A DNA stretch of 64,000 bases from Epiperipatus broadwayi (GCA_028023455.1 JAQFVV010007277.1:1-64000), one strand, 5' to 3'; shown: positions 1 to 13,046, numbered from the stretch's first letter. Numbers and translations are program-made. The notes: generated by a model not told the origin, from the letters alone.

Positions 1-67
1 AAAATAAATACTTACATCGGAGAACTTAAGGATTGCTTCTTACCTCAGCAGAGATTTGCTGTGGATC

Positions 68-218
<151 letters not shown>

Positions 219-449
219 TTAAGTCCTGAAATCAGTAATCATGTATTGTTTTAAATATATTTGAAGCGAATAAAATTACCCATTGACTTTAAACATACGT
301 TATTGCAGAACTTTGTTTTTGGTTTATACTTACGAAAATATCATAGATCTTCATTCAGTGAAATTTAAATAGAATATTAAGAGAGTCTCTACATATAAAT
401 CTATATTATAGAAAATTGGGATCTGAATCTAGAGGGTATCTTTTTTGCT

Positions 450-500
<51 letters not shown>
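450..500. repeat. compound (CA)n-(TA)n microsatellite
   Basis: A CA dinucleotide tract runs directly into a TA tract. It ends exactly where the left arm of the 501-907 foldback element begins. Confidence 0.95.
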
Positions 501-503
<3 letters not shown>

Positions 504-907
504 AAACCATAAAACAATACAGTACTAGATTAAATTCAAAATTTTACCAAAATCCTTACACAACCATGGTTTCATCTACTACAAATATACCTTCTCAAGT
601 GAAAATCAACCTAAAGGAAAACATATATATATATATATACAAACAAACAAACCTTCCCATAATTCATTTCAAACTCCACCTTCCCTTAATATCAAAAGAA
701 GTCTTCATAAGATTGATATTAAGGGAAGGTGGAGTTTGAAATGAATTATGGGAAGGTTTGTTTGTTTGTATATATATATATATATGTTTTCCTTTAGGTT
801 GATTTTCACTTGAGAAGGTCTATTTGTAGTAGATGAAACCATGGTTGTGTAAGGACTTTGGTAAAATTTTGAATTTAAGCTAGTACTGTATTGTTTTATG
901 ATTTTGC
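501..907. mobile_element. foldback / palindromic MITE-like element
   Basis: Two arms of about 193 bp (501-693 and 715-907) are near-perfect reverse complements around a 21-bp loop (694-714). Shared landmarks are gcaaaaccataaaac at the left edge against gttttatgattttgc at the right edge, an internal (TA)n with caaacaaacaaacc on each side, and ttaatatc/gatattaa at the loop. The left edge abuts (TA)n. There is no coding capacity. The high arm identity suggests a young element or gene conversion between the arms. I see no clear target-site duplication beyond TA. A foldback or Tc1/mariner-type MITE is the likeliest class, but the superfamily is not established. Confidence 0.85.
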
Positions 908-2344
908 ATTTTATTTTTTGCTAGTATAGTGTTAGACAGTTTTGGTTTTATATATATATATATAAGCATAGGGTAGCAATTAGGTAGATAAAAAGTAAGT
1001 TACTTTTGAATACAATGGTTAATCTAATGGGTTTTTTTTAATTTAGAAAATGTTGAGTTTCTTTTTCAACCTTTTGTTTTAAGATTATATTATCTTTAAA
1101 TTAAATGGCTGACTTATTTTTTTTTCCTAATCATTTGTTCTTAAATATTGGATTTTTATTTTTATGATTACTTTTTTTTTTTTTTTATCTTTTTAAATTA
1201 AGGTCCAATGAACTGAATGATAAACTTCGAAAACACTTTATTCTTTGTCTTTATTTCTAGTTGAAAAATTATTTAAAGTAAAATCAAATTTGTTGTTTTT
1301 TTTTATTTTTTTATTTTGGTATTGTGTAATTCTTTGTTAAGAGATATCGGCTGTTAGTAACATTTGGTAGAATTCATTATGTTTACAATACTTTGTATTA
1401 AAAGTTTAGTAAATTGCAAAATATAACTGGAAAAATGCGTAAGTAATATTAATATTTAAGTAGAGGGATAAAGAAATACATTTTTATATTTTAAATGATT
1501 GTTTTTGAAAACTAAAATAAATTATAATATGTACAATATATTTTTTACTTAATAAAAAACAAAACTAAAGACAAAAATAATTATCAACTATAATACATTT
1601 CATCATTAAAACTTATTATATTTATTCCCTTCTTTTTTATATTTTTGAGTATTGTATTTATTTTACATCAAATGAAAATATTACAAATATTTTATTTTAT
1701 AATCATTAACATTTTTATAAACATATCTGCCTAAAAAAAGTGCTATTTTTTAATAAATGTAATGTTAATCATAGACCTTGATTCCATAGGAATATGTCAT
1801 CTTCTTTATGAATAGTAAAGATCATATTCTGTATTGTGGTTAATGCGTTAATACTTATATGATTATCCAAATTTTACATGAAATCTCTATTGTCCAACTA
1901 ATAATAATTAGATATCCATTTGCCATAGGTTAATGAATGCTTAACTGAGTTGAGTATAAAACAATTAATAAAAATATACTAAGTCTGCCCATGATCTACA
2001 GCTATTTTAAGATTTAACCACCTGATCTCAATCTTCATTTTTTATGAGATTGTGGATAGATATACTCATCATCCTTTTAAAAATCTAAATAATTTTAAAA
2101 TGGAAACTACTAAATCCAAACTTATTAATTAATACTGCACTAAATTGTGCAGTATTAATTGTAGAAAAACAAACTCAGGAATTAAACTTCAAGAGTTAAA
2201 AGTCAATCATTCATTTTAAGTGATTCAACATCATATGACTTCTTTAATAAAAAAATCATCCAATTAATTTTTTTAACATGAATATGTAAATAGATATTAA
2301 TTAAGCATTCAAACAAAATAAATTCTGGTTGTTTTTTTTTTGAA
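908..2344. other. AT-rich non-coding stretch
   Basis: Long poly-T and poly-A runs and a short (TA)n near 950. No ORF or exon-like block was recognised. The only structure is the hairpin at 2127-2160. Confidence 0.6.
2127..2160. repeat. perfect 14-bp hairpin
   Basis: aattaatactgcac and gtgcagtattaatt are perfect reverse complements around the 6-nt loop taaatt. No U-tract or gene lies beside it, so a terminator role is not supported. Confidence 0.85.
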
Positions 2345-2350
2345 ACATTG

Positions 2351-2883
2351 TTTGGTGTTTGGATGTCATTTGGACAGCTATCCCTGACATTTGATTGGCT
2401 GTCTGTTAAGTATTATAATGAGCACTAGAGATTTGGCAGTATCTAGATTTATTTTAATTTTCAACTATCTGCACTTCACAAATTAAAATATTATTTATGT
2501 ACTTTACTGCTTGCTGTGTATTTTAAAAACTACTTCATAGTAAATCATAGGATTTTGCATTGTTCATTTATGATTTAGACTCAGTGAGTTAATTGTGAAG
2601 ATATTGAAAACTTCAAGCTTTCAAACCTAAATGCTTACATCTGGTTTAGATATATAGAAAGAAAAGTATAGAAAAGGGTGGCCACCCATTTATCATAAAA
2701 TCTTTGTTGCGTGTTTAGGTTTGGATGTCATTTGGACAGCTATCCCTGACATTTGATTGGCTGTCAGTTAAGTATTATAACAAGTGCTAGAGATTTAGCA
2801 GTATCTCGATTTATTTCAACTTTCAACTATCTATGCTTTGCAAATTAAAATATTATTTACTTACTTTATTGCTTGTTATGTAT
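2351..2883 (+). repeat. ~360-bp satellite, about 1.5 tandem copies (locus 1)
   Basis: The block ggatgtcatttggacagc recurs at 2361 and 2723, a period of 362 bp. The unit also carries ttgattggctgt, the actatct / attaaaatattattta segment, and gactcagtgagttaattg. The same unit occurs at 5572-6320 and, rearranged, at 31690-32110. It has no coding potential. Repeats of this kind can be carried inside Helitron-like or other non-autonomous elements in invertebrates, but no element termini were identified here. Confidence 0.88.
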
Positions 2884-5571
2884 TGAAGTGGTAAATCTGT
2901 AGTACATATTTAACTTCACTTCCTGATGACATTACATACCTTTAAAGTAGGGTTTGAACCAGTTTATATGTTTATTTGGTCATCCAGAAATGATAAGCAC
3001 ACACATATACACATATCACTTACACCCTGTTTATTCAAAATGGTTATGTGTAACCAGTTGAATTATTATTATAGCTTAAGTATATTTTATTTCCAAGCTT
3101 GTAAATTCCCTTCACTTAGATAATTGTGTATGTGCATATATGTATTACAGATATAAAAATAAATACAATTAATGTAGAGCTACAGCAATGCCAGAAAATT
3201 CTAAAAAATATTATTACAATTTAAAAATGTCATTCTCATTTAACTATTTCAAGTCAACCAAAAAAATATAGCCAAATTTGAAGTATAGGAGGAGCAGAAG
3301 TTCTAGGAATGTGCAAAAAGAGTTCAAATCAATCTTCTCTCTTGTGTTCGATTAGGGAATGAACAGAATGACTTGTGAGTAGTGGAAAGATTTGCTTTCC
3401 CTGATCTTAGATCACCTTTGTTCTGCCTCCCTGCCATGCCATTGCTGCTTGAGAACTGTTATGTTTAACTGTAAAGGAATATTAGAAGATGCCTTTCATT
3501 ATTTTATTAATATTGTGCCTTGCTAAACTTCGTATACATTATTATAAGTGGCCACCATAACTTCTAAAGGTAATCCGTTTTGCCGAAGAATGAACTCTTA
3601 ATTCTCCTCACTTCACTTCTTTCCTAAATCTTAATTGTAATCATAATGTAATCTTTATTTATTTGGTAACTGACTATAAACTTAATTATCATTAAATTTG
3701 TGATTTTTCTCTTTTAAGTTTTAAATTTGTTCTTTGAAACGCTAGCACAGAATTATATATATTTAAATCTATCACTAGTTTTAAGTTTCATGCTCTAATT
3801 ATATTATTTTCATGCAGCAAAACTTATTTAAACTATGTATCTTATTAAATTAGTTTTAGTGTGCTAATGTTTCAATCTAGCAAACTTATATTATTTCAAT
3901 CATCATTCCGATATTTTTTGGAATATTTAAATAGTTAAATGTAAAATTTCTTATTGAACACTGTTCGCTCGGTTAAGTATTTTAAAATGTATGTTTAATG
4001 GTGGATTGTTTAAAATGTGATATTATAGGATAAGGTAAACTTTTGTTGTTGACACTATTTATTTAGATGCATTCTATGTTTTCTAAAATGATTTTAATTA
4101 TTAACCTATTTTAAATAATTATTTATTGCTTTTACACCATCGAGCATTAGCTTATGATATATTATCATTTAAAAATACTTGGGCTTGTTAAATAGGAAAA
4201 TAATATTTTCCCTCTTCTATTTTCGTCATCCTAAATTTATTAAAGTTATACGTACAATGCTGAGTGGGTTATTATTTTATCATGGCATTACGCATGATAT
4301 TATTGCTTTTTTTAAGCTTAAATTATTTCATTTGTCATTTAAGACTTAAGCCATATTTGTGTTGCTTACTTATGATAGCATTTGAAAGAATTTATAATTT
4401 GCTTTATCATATTTATTCATCCACACTCTGGATTTTCTTCATGTAACTCATCTAGGAATGAGGTTTGCTAGAACCGATCTCAGGATAAACATTAGAGTAT
4501 TAAGGCTCTGCATGTGATACATAGGAGGGTGTACCATGGAATCCTTACCACTCATATTTTTGAATATCACCTTGTGATAAATACAAGCAGAATCATATAT
4601 GTGATAAAGTCTTTTAGTCCAAAGATGGACATCTTCTCCATTTTAAATGCTGTCATTATAGTTAGCACTGCGAGGTCTTTTATATGTAGTTCTCATTTTA
4701 TCTATAAGACATGGTGCAGTGATGTTTGTAAACCACTTATTTGATAATTAGTCAAATATTTTAGGATTGTCACAGTAAGGCTGTTAGGCTAATCCATTCC
4801 TCATTTGTACTGGCCCAGATATATTCATGAACGATAAATTATATAACTGTCATATTAAGAGTAAACCTCTTTTTGGATATGAATTTACAAACGTTCTTAT
4901 AATTACTTAAAGTAATGATCATAGCATTGATAACATTAATTTATTATTATTTATAGTTCATTAGCATACTAAATCAGTTACCTATATGCAAAATATTAAC
5001 CACATTAAATCTGTGCTATGCTTCTGATGTAAATTTAAATTATTTATGTTCATTAAACTATGTTGAATTACTCATATGTTTGTGTCTTACGGAATCTCAC
5101 TCATTGAATCCCATTTAATCTTTATAATAATGATAATATTATTTAGAAGTTATAACATTATTTTAAATAAACATTTATCTATGAGTTGTTTTGTCTTTGC
5201 TCATTCTGGATGGATAGTATTTTATAAGTCATGTTTCTTTTGCAATGCTAGCTGTGTGCAATTCATTTTAAATTTATAAATTTTTCTTTCACATAAGATA
5301 TTTGATTGAGTCAAGATTTAGTATTATTTATTCACATTAAGTACCCTATAGATCTTGTGTTTCTCCGCTGTGTCTCTGGGACCAGAATGAATAATATTTC
5401 ATCTGTTATCATCAGAAGTGTTGTTTATAATGTTATAGTTTTAGAGAAGAGCAAATAGGGCAGAATTCATGATTGCTCCTGACCTGTGTATCTCAGGCAT
5501 GAGTGGATTTAGGGTACTTTTGCTTAGATTCTAAACTTTGTTAAATGAACATACAATTCTGACCGGTACAA
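2884..5571. other. AT-rich non-coding stretch with slightly G+C-richer patches
   Basis: Patches around 3290-3480, 4440-4560 and 5340-5540 are less A+T-rich than their surroundings. I recognise no protein, exon pair or RNA gene in them. They may be old transposon debris. The short ORFs here have no recognisable features. Confidence 0.45.
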
Positions 5572-6055
5572 TATTCTAAAAACTACTTTGTAGTAAATCA
5601 TAGGATTTCATGTCATACATTTATAATTTAGACTCAGTGAGTTAATTGTGAAGATATTTAAAGCTCCAAGCTTTCAAACCTAAATGCTTACAAGTGGCTT
5701 AGATATATAGAAAAAAAAGTAGAGAAAAGGGTGTCCATCCTTTTCTTGTAAAATCTTTGTTGTGTGTTTATGTTTGATGTCATTTGGACAGCTATCCCTG
5801 ACATTTGATTGACTGGCAGTTAAGTATTATAATGAGCACTAGAGATTTCACAGTATCTTGATTTATTTCAATTTTCAACTATCTGTGCTTCGCAAATTAA
5901 AATATTATTTACATACATTACTGCTTGTTATGTATTCTAAAAACTACTTTGTATAAATTATAGGATTTTGCATTGTACGTTTATGATTTAGACTCAGTGA
6001 GTTAATTGTGAAGATATTTAAAGCTTCAAGCTTTTAAACCTAAATGCTTATGGCT

Positions 6056-6134
<79 letters not shown>

Positions 6135-6320
6135 AGAGAGAGAGAGAGAGAAAGAAATGTATAGAAAATGATGGCCACTCTTTTCTCGTAAAATCTTTTT
6201 TGTGTGTTTAGGTTTGGATCACATTTGGACAGTTATCTTTGACATTTGATTGGCTGTTGGTTAAGTATTATAATGAGTGCTAGAGATTTGGCAGAATCTT
6301 TATTTATTTCAATTTTAAAC
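5572..6320 (+). repeat. ~360-bp satellite, about two copies (locus 2)
   Basis: gactcagtga ends at 5640 and again at 6000, an exact 360-bp period. The gatgtcatttggacagc block appears near 5776 and, diverged, near 6218. A (TA)n tract of about 74 bp followed by (GA)n sits inside the second unit where locus 1 reads only tttagatatatagaaag, so the microsatellite expanded from a short TATA in the unit. Confidence 0.88.
6058..6152. repeat. (TA)n followed by (GA)n microsatellite
   Basis: About 74 bp of TA dinucleotides then gagagagaga, inside a copy of the ~360-bp satellite. Confidence 0.97.
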
Positions 6321-7950
6321 ATTGTTTTTTACTATATTGACCCCCCCCCTTTTCTTTTTTTAGCTGTTTTTAATAAACATTTTCTTCTATCTTTTTTTTA
6401 AAAAAGAATTAAACATTACCTGTGCTATCTATCATGAAATAAAAATGTTTATTTATAATAATATTTTGTTGTTTTGATTTGAGCTCATTATGCTTGTTTC
6501 AATCATCTTAAATTCATGTTTTTTTACACTAAATTTATAATTTAATCCATTATCTGTTTTATATGAATTTATTGTAACTACTTCTTCAATTCTACACCAG
6601 TAATAAAAAGCAGAATTATTTTTTATGATTTATATCTGTAAATAAAAATAATATTTGTTTCTATTTATATTTTATTATTTGTAATCATGATTCCTACAAA
6701 ACTATCGACCCTATATACATAAAATCATATGTGAAATAGAAATAGAAGTAAATGATATAAATTACTAAAAATCTCAGCTTTAAATCTGTTATTAAGAAAC
6801 TAAATTTCTTCTATTTAGCCAGCCTTACAAAAAAAAAAAAAGTTAAATGTCTCTCAGAAACCGACATCTATAGTAAAAAAAATACTGTATTCTGAAAAAT
6901 ATTAATAATTATTTATTTAACAATAAAGTTGCTCTGTATAAATTAAATATATGTTAAAAAAAGACAAAAAAAAAGTAAATTGGCAATTTTATAAAAAAGT
7001 TAATGTGAAAATATTTAATATGGGGAAAATGGAACTTAATTTTGTTAAGTAATTTTACATTTTTGTTTAAACATATAAATGTAACTTACAGAAAGTTTTT
7101 TTTATTTTTCTTTAAATAAGATGTTTCTCATATATGTAACAAACGTGGCAATGAAGTTAGAAAAAGCTTATGATATTTGAATCTTATAGCATTATTTTTT
7201 TTGTTTTTTGGAAAAAAATAATTTGAAAGTTTTGATAATAGACAGTTTGTTAATGCATTTGTTCAATCTTTCTTTTCTGTGGCAAAAAACAATCTGTTTT
7301 AAGAAATAAAATTTACAAACATATGTCTACCCTAAGAAGTTTTACAAAAATATCATACATGATAATTTTATATAACACATTAAATTAGTGGAATATTAAA
7401 TTCTACATATATGTGATTGGTATCTTTTTTTTTTAATTTTCTTCAATTTTAATGTAATACTATATTGGGAATTCAGAAACCATTTATATATTGTATTGAC
7501 TTAAATATTACAAATAAATCTTTTTTCTTAGGCTCTGCTATGGAGCAATCCATAGAAACTGGTTGCTAACATCAACTGGGGGGATGTATCCACCTAATAT
7601 TATATAAGAGTTACTAAATTTAATGTAAACCAACTGTATGTAAACTAACAGGCTTTGTATAAATATCATTAAAAGATAGTGCATTCAATGTTGACAATAA
7701 TCAAAGTAATAGATGGTGTCATTCTTGTTCAGATAGTGGTTGCAGTAATTACAGTGGTGTTTGTAATAAAAAAATAAGCTAACACAGAGGATTGTATGAA
7801 ATGTATTAATAGGAAAAACTATTTATATAATGAATATTCAAAAATAAATGTTTATTGTTTATGTATAGAAATGACTGTCATGTTTATATCAAATTAATTT
7901 TAGAATGAAGAAACAGAATAAGAAAAAAATAATATTGTATGAAATTACTG
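6321..7950. other. AT-rich non-coding stretch
   Basis: Homopolymer runs (poly-C near 6341, many poly-A and poly-T) with no ORF longer than chance. I see no repeat or RNA feature that I can name. Confidence 0.55.
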
Positions 7951-9491
7951 ATATATATATATATATATATATGACAATAGATGGTGTTATACCAAAAACA
8001 CCTTCAAGCGTTTGTTTACATAAATGTCAGAGCGAGTATTTCACTATCTCTAACTTAATTTCCACCTTCATATCATGATTTCAAGCTATTTGCTATCGTC
8101 AGTGAAGGACAGGATTAAGAAACTAGATCTAAAACACAAACTCTGAGTGTTTAAGAAACAGTTTCTATTCAGCTTGCGAGCGTGAATCTTTTAGACATGT
8201 AATGTCTTCAAACTCAGCATCGCATGCCAGATAGCTACATGGGTCTGATATCAGTTCAGCATCACCACATAGTAGAATTCTCTGCAATATATATCATTGC
8301 AAGAAAGACCTCAAAGGTACATTTATGAAAAACCAAACACACAAGTTAAAAACTTGCATACGCTTGTATTTATGACAATAGATGGTGTTATACCAAAAAC
8401 ACCTTCAAGCGTTTGTTTACATAAACGTCAGAGCGAGTATTTCACTATCTCTAACTTAATTTCCACCTTCATATCATGATTTCAAGCTATTTGCTATCGT
8501 CAGTGAAGGACAGGATTAAGAAACTAGATCTAAAACACAAACTCTGAGCGTTTAAGAAAGTTTCTATTCAGCTTGCGAGCGTGAATCTTTTAGACACGTA
8601 ATATCTTCAAACTCAGCATCGCATGCCAGATAGCTACATGGGTCTGATATCAGTTCAGCATCACCACATAGTAGAAGTCTCTGCAATATATATCATTGCA
8701 AGAAAGACCTCAAAGGTACATTTATGAAAAACAAAAAACACAAGTCTGATATCAGACCCATGTAGCTATCTGGCATGCGATGCTGAGTTTGAAGACATTA
8801 CGTGTCTAAAAGATTCATGCTCGCAAGCTGAATAAAAACTGTTTCTAAAATGCTCAGAGTTTGTGTTTTAGATCGAGTTTCTTAATCCTGTCCTTCACTG
8901 ACAATAACAAATAGCTTGAAATCATGACAAGAAGGTGGAAATTAAGTTAGAGATAGTGAAATACTCACTCTGACGTTTATGTAAACAAATGCTTGAATGT
9001 GTTTTTGGTATAACGCCATCTATTGTCATAAATACAAGCATATGCAAGTTTTTAACTTGTGTTTTTTGTTTTTCATAAATGTACCTTTGAGGTCTTTCTT
9101 GCAATGATATATATTGCAGAGACTTCTACTATGTGGTGATGCTGAACTGATATCAGACCCATGTAGCTATCTGGCATGCAATGCTGAGTTTGAAGACATT
9201 ACGTGTCTAAAAGATTCAAGCTCGCAAGCTGAATAGAAACTGTTTCTTAAACGCTCAGAGTTTGTGTTTTAGATCTAGTTTCTTAATCCTGTCCTTCACT
9301 GATGATAGCAAATAGCTTGAAATCATGATATGAAGGTGGAAATTAAGTTAGAGATAGTGAAATACTCGCTCTGATGTTTATGTAAACAAACGCTTGAAGG
9401 TGTTTTTGGTATAACGCCATCTATTGTCATAAATACAAGCATATGCAAGTTTTTAACTTGTGTTTTTTGTTTTTCATATATATATATATAA
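7951..9491. repeat. 401-bp repeat in a 2 direct + 2 inverted array, flanked by (AT)n
   Basis: The motif gacaatagatgg starts at 7973 and at 8374, a 401-bp period. Its reverse complement ccatctattgtc ends at about 9027 and 9428, again 401 bp. Layout: full direct unit 7973-8373; truncated direct unit 8374-8745; inverted partial unit 8746-9027; full inverted unit 9028-9428; short inverted tail to 9474. (AT)n bounds the array at 7951-7972 and from 9475. The head-to-head switch falls at the 10-bp palindrome ctgatatcag (8746-8755). Short ORFs such as those at 8297-8479 (+) and 8922-9104 (-) are the same repeat read from each arm and are not genes. Confidence 0.92.
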
Positions 9492-9984
9492 TTATTTTGC
9501 TGAAATCAAGCTGGATTACTAGGCATATGGTTATTGATAATCATTGAGGGTAGTTTGCCTTTAAACTTGCCAATATTATATTATAATTTATTCTACTATT
9601 TCAATTCTAATTCAAACTACTTATTAATACAAATTAAATAAAATCTAGTGAAATTGTTTGACTATTAAATTTCGTATAAAATAAAATATTTTTATAGGTA
9701 TATTAGTATTAAATCATAAATGTATTATTAAACATTATGGTATTTCATTATCTGTTTTAAATTATAATAAATTTGGATATCAAAATTTCAAAATATTTGT
9801 GCAAGACCCGTATAATAAATAATCAAAATGTCTATTATAAATAAAAACATATTATTATAAATACAATAAAAATAATAAATTTTATATTAATAATAATTTT
9901 CAAGTTTGTTAAATTGCAAAAGATAAGTTGTGACAATGCAGTAATAAAATGTAGTGCTGTATAATTTAATTACTTGAATAGTGA
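9492..9984. other. AT-rich non-coding stretch
   Basis: Only A/T-dominated sequence between the 401-bp array and LINE A. Nothing recognised. Confidence 0.55.
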
Positions 9985-10091
9985 TGTGATATAATGTGAT
10001 GTGGTTTGGCTTTTTCTTCAATGAAGTCAAGAATATTTCAGCAATTATGCCCAGATAAACCTGTTAGCCACTTTATTTTTTATTCCCCACT

Positions 10092-10352
10092 CTACCCATA
10101 CTCTGCCCCATCCCATTTCCACAACGTAATCTTTGTCAACTCTATGGCCTTTATATCTAAATCCCCCTTATCTTTCTGCAAACTCAGCATAAAAACCAAT
10201 AACTCACATTCTGTATAATCACTTTGTTCATCTCTATTCTCCAATAACTTCATTATGTGTACCCTTTCTGCTTTCAAGCATTTACATTCAATCAACAGAT
10301 GCCTAATATTTTCTATACCTTCCTTACACAATTTGCACTCTAAATCACCCAT
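10092..10352 (-). pseudogene. LINE A C-terminal zinc-knuckle region (zf-RVT-like)
   Basis: 86 codons begin MGDLECKLCKEGIENIRHLL and carry a C-x2-C-x8-H-x4-C pattern, typical of the Cys/His motif after the RT in many LINE ORF2 proteins, where it is thought to help bind nucleic acid. It is followed by a region rich in K, E and L. It lies just 3' of the RT fragment in the order expected for one polyprotein. Between 10352 and 10720 recognisable residues (-YKRWDDCVRRIDRCYSG-) are scattered over frames. Confidence 0.75.
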
Positions 10353-10719
10353 AGTTTTTCATTTCATGTATATTCTCTTGTTGCTAAAGATCCCATTCAA
10401 GTCTTAAATAATAAACTACTTTCCTTACTATTATCATAAATTAACTCACATCCAATGTTCCGTTTACTTCTATATATATTTAAACTCTTCTTACCCTCCA
10501 TACTAGTTCTCCATCTCTACAACTCCCTATTTTTTATTAATGCTTCTATTCTTTTATCTCATTCCCTACCACTATAACACCTATCAATCCTCCTAACACA
10601 ATCATCCCACCTTTTATACAAGTATACTGATAAAAATTCTTTATTCAAATCTTTTGCATACTGCATTACCTTTCTCACCCATCTTGTTACCTGCCCATTA
10701 CTCATAACCCAATTAAACA

Positions 10720-11310
10720 CTATTTTGGCTTTTCTTTTACTATCAACTGCAACCTACCAAACATTTTCATTTTACTTTTTGCATCTCTCATATAAAAACT
10801 TGACCATCCCATTTCTCCTTGAATTTCCTCCTTTGTTGCCCACATCTCTGCATCTAATGCATGTTTTCCTACTTCCTTTTGTACTTTCTCTAAAAAATCT
10901 AAAACCCTCTTACTAACACATAATGCATCATTACCATATGCTAACCCTGCTACTGCAACTCCCTTCCATACAATTCTAGCTGCATCATATTTATTATATG
11001 AAAATACTGTTAATTTCTTTACCAAACCCTTTCTTTCCTTTGCTTCATTTACCATTTTTTTCTGCCATTTATCCAAGCAATTTTCCTGATTACATATGAT
11101 GATTTCCAAATACCTACATCTATACACCACACTTAACTTTATATCCCCCAATAAAAATTCTACATCTTCTCTTTCTCCAGTATTAACTATCATTATATTT
11201 GATTTTTCTTCACTAAATTTAATCCCCATCTCTTTACCCACCCTTGCATATGTCCTCAAAATAATTTTCATATCTTCTTTTCTTTCTGCACACAAAAAGA
11301 TATCATCTTC
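10720..11310 (-). pseudogene. LINE A reverse transcriptase, motif C and thumb (broken)
   Basis: Continues the RT after a one-base shift. The -EDDIFLCAERKEDM- block just upstream of the Met at 11295 is motif C, with the catalytic Asp pair and the usual Ala replaced by Glu. It is followed by KFSEEKSNIM and the conserved RT thumb. The frame ends at a stop after -VKEKPK and coding similarity resumes in another frame, so a second frameshift lies near 10720. Confidence 0.82.
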
Positions 11311-12092
11311 AAAAAAAGACCTGACAAAGTATATACTCCCTTGCCACCTATTAATGGTATCACTATCCCTCTTCCTAGTCTTTCTATTGCTTTGTCCATT
11401 TCACTCAAATACAACAAAAATAATATAGGTAACATAGGACATCCTTGCCTTAATCCCACTCCATTTTTAACGTTAACTGATTCTATATCTCCTAATTGGT
11501 ATGTATAATAATTGTTTTCATATAATTTCTTTATAATATTTACTAAAGCTTCATCCATTCCCAAATTTGCTAACCTTACCCATAATCTATTTCTATTTAC
11601 TCTATCATATGCTCTCTCTATATTTATAAAACTCATATATAACATTCTACCTGAATACCTACTCATCTCCATATGTTGTATAACTACAAACAAACTATCT
11701 TCTATATGCCTATCTGATGTAAAACCTCCTTGCATTTCCCCCACTATATTATTCTCTTCCATCCATTTTACAACTCTTCCAGCTACCATATATGAGAAAA
11801 GTTTATATAAAACTGATGTTACTGCTATCGGTCTATAATTATTTAACTTTCTATGATCCTTACCCTTTTCTTTAAATAATAATCTGATTCTTGTATTACT
11901 CAAACTACCCAGAAAAACTCTCTTCTGTGCCATCTTATTAAAACATGATAATAACTTTGTTCTTGCTCTATGCCCTAAATTCATTACCATCTCTGCTGCC
12001 CATCCATCTAAACCTCTTGCCTTCCCACTTTTCATTCTCTTCTCTACCTCATTCAGTTTATTTTTTGAAATACCCACGGATTGTGGCGCCAC
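11268..12092 (-). pseudogene. LINE A reverse transcriptase, N-terminal part (broken)
   Basis: A frame of 274 codons carries the classic RT fingers and palm motifs: GKARGLDGWAAEM near residues 24-36, a KLNNYRPIAVTSVLYKLF block near residues 81-98, GGFTSDRHIEDSL near 121-133, motif A as FINIERAYDRV near 154-164, and motif B as GLRQGCPMLPILF near 217-229. Motif A normally begins with a catalytic Asp (F-x-D-I-E-K-A-Y-D); here the first Asp is Asn, so the enzyme would be inactive even if intact. The frame is lost at a run of seven T (minus strand) near 11310, just before catalytic motif C. The Met at 12092 is internal to the original protein and not its true start. Confidence 0.88.
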
Positions 12093-12150
12093 CTCTATAA
12101 CTTTTAGTACTCAATTATCCCCTGTGCTACTTTCATATAATACTCATGTT

Positions 12151-12775
12151 TTTTTTTTAATTAATACTTATGTCAAAATCAATGCTAATGTCTTAAGATT
12201 ATTTTAATGGAGTATATAGGAATGTTATCTATTGCACTTTAAATGTAGGTATATAATCAAACTTATTTGGAGTATTTATGGACTAAAATTTTTTTGGTTG
12301 ATCCAGTCATAGCAGTATAGGAAGTCTATTTGCATGATTAATAATGAATAAGCATTTAATTATATTTATTTTATAATATCATTTTAAATTATTCATAACT
12401 GGTATATGTTATGCTATTACTTTATAAAAAAATAAGCCTATTTCGAACTAAAATATTATTTAATATTTATGAAAATATTTCAATAATTTTAAAGTAATCT
12501 TAAAAATAATCATTCTTATAATAACAAAAACTTCACAGAAAGGATAAAGTTAATCATAATAACAAAAACTTCACAGAAAGGATAAAGTTAATCTCATCTT
12601 TTATTCTCAAATGTATACTTTTTATTTCTAAAAAAAGTAAACTTATTTTCTACAGCTCTAAGTCAATTATAAAAACCTTTTTTTTAAATGTATAAAAGAA
12701 AGTGTACATATAATAAAATGAACAACTACAGTAACAACAAAATGTAAAAGGAAATAAAATATTATGGGATGTGTG
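12151..12775. other. AT-rich stretch with a 38-bp tandem duplication
   Basis: Non-coding apart from the exact duplication listed separately at 12518-12593. No other feature seen. Confidence 0.5.
12518..12593. repeat. perfect 38-bp tandem duplication
   Basis: Two identical 38-bp copies (12518-12555 and 12556-12593) starting ataataacaaaaacttc. The absence of mismatches implies a recent slippage or unequal-exchange event. Confidence 0.92.
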
Positions 12776-12992
<217 letters not shown>

Positions 12993-13046
12993 TAAAACAC
13001 TCAAAACTTAAACCAACCCAATATCAATAACAATATATATGCTATG

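Larger units (their letters stand above)
9985..12150 (-). mobile_element. LINE A: 5'-truncated non-LTR retrotransposon
   Basis: About 2.15 kb on the minus strand with reverse-transcriptase (RT) and C-terminal coding remnants in order. It lacks an endonuclease region, so it is 5'-truncated near 12150. The 3' boundary near 9985 is supported by the second copy at 48090-48705, which ends at the equivalent base (taatgtg...ggctttttctt). No poly-A tail is obvious at the 3' end. The coding region is broken by at least two frameshifts. The encoded enzyme would have copied element RNA at a nicked genomic target. Clade is not settled from memory. Confidence 0.9.

Noticed and set aside
8297-9104. paired ORFs 8297-8479 (+) and 8922-9104 (-) with nearly the same protein
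   Set aside because: They are the two arms of the inverted 401-bp array. The identity reflects DNA repeat structure, and no start context or domain supports a gene.
10725-11838. plus-strand ORFs opposite LINE A (10725-10916, 11096-11428, 11512-11838)
   Set aside because: Antisense shadows of the minus-strand reverse transcriptase.
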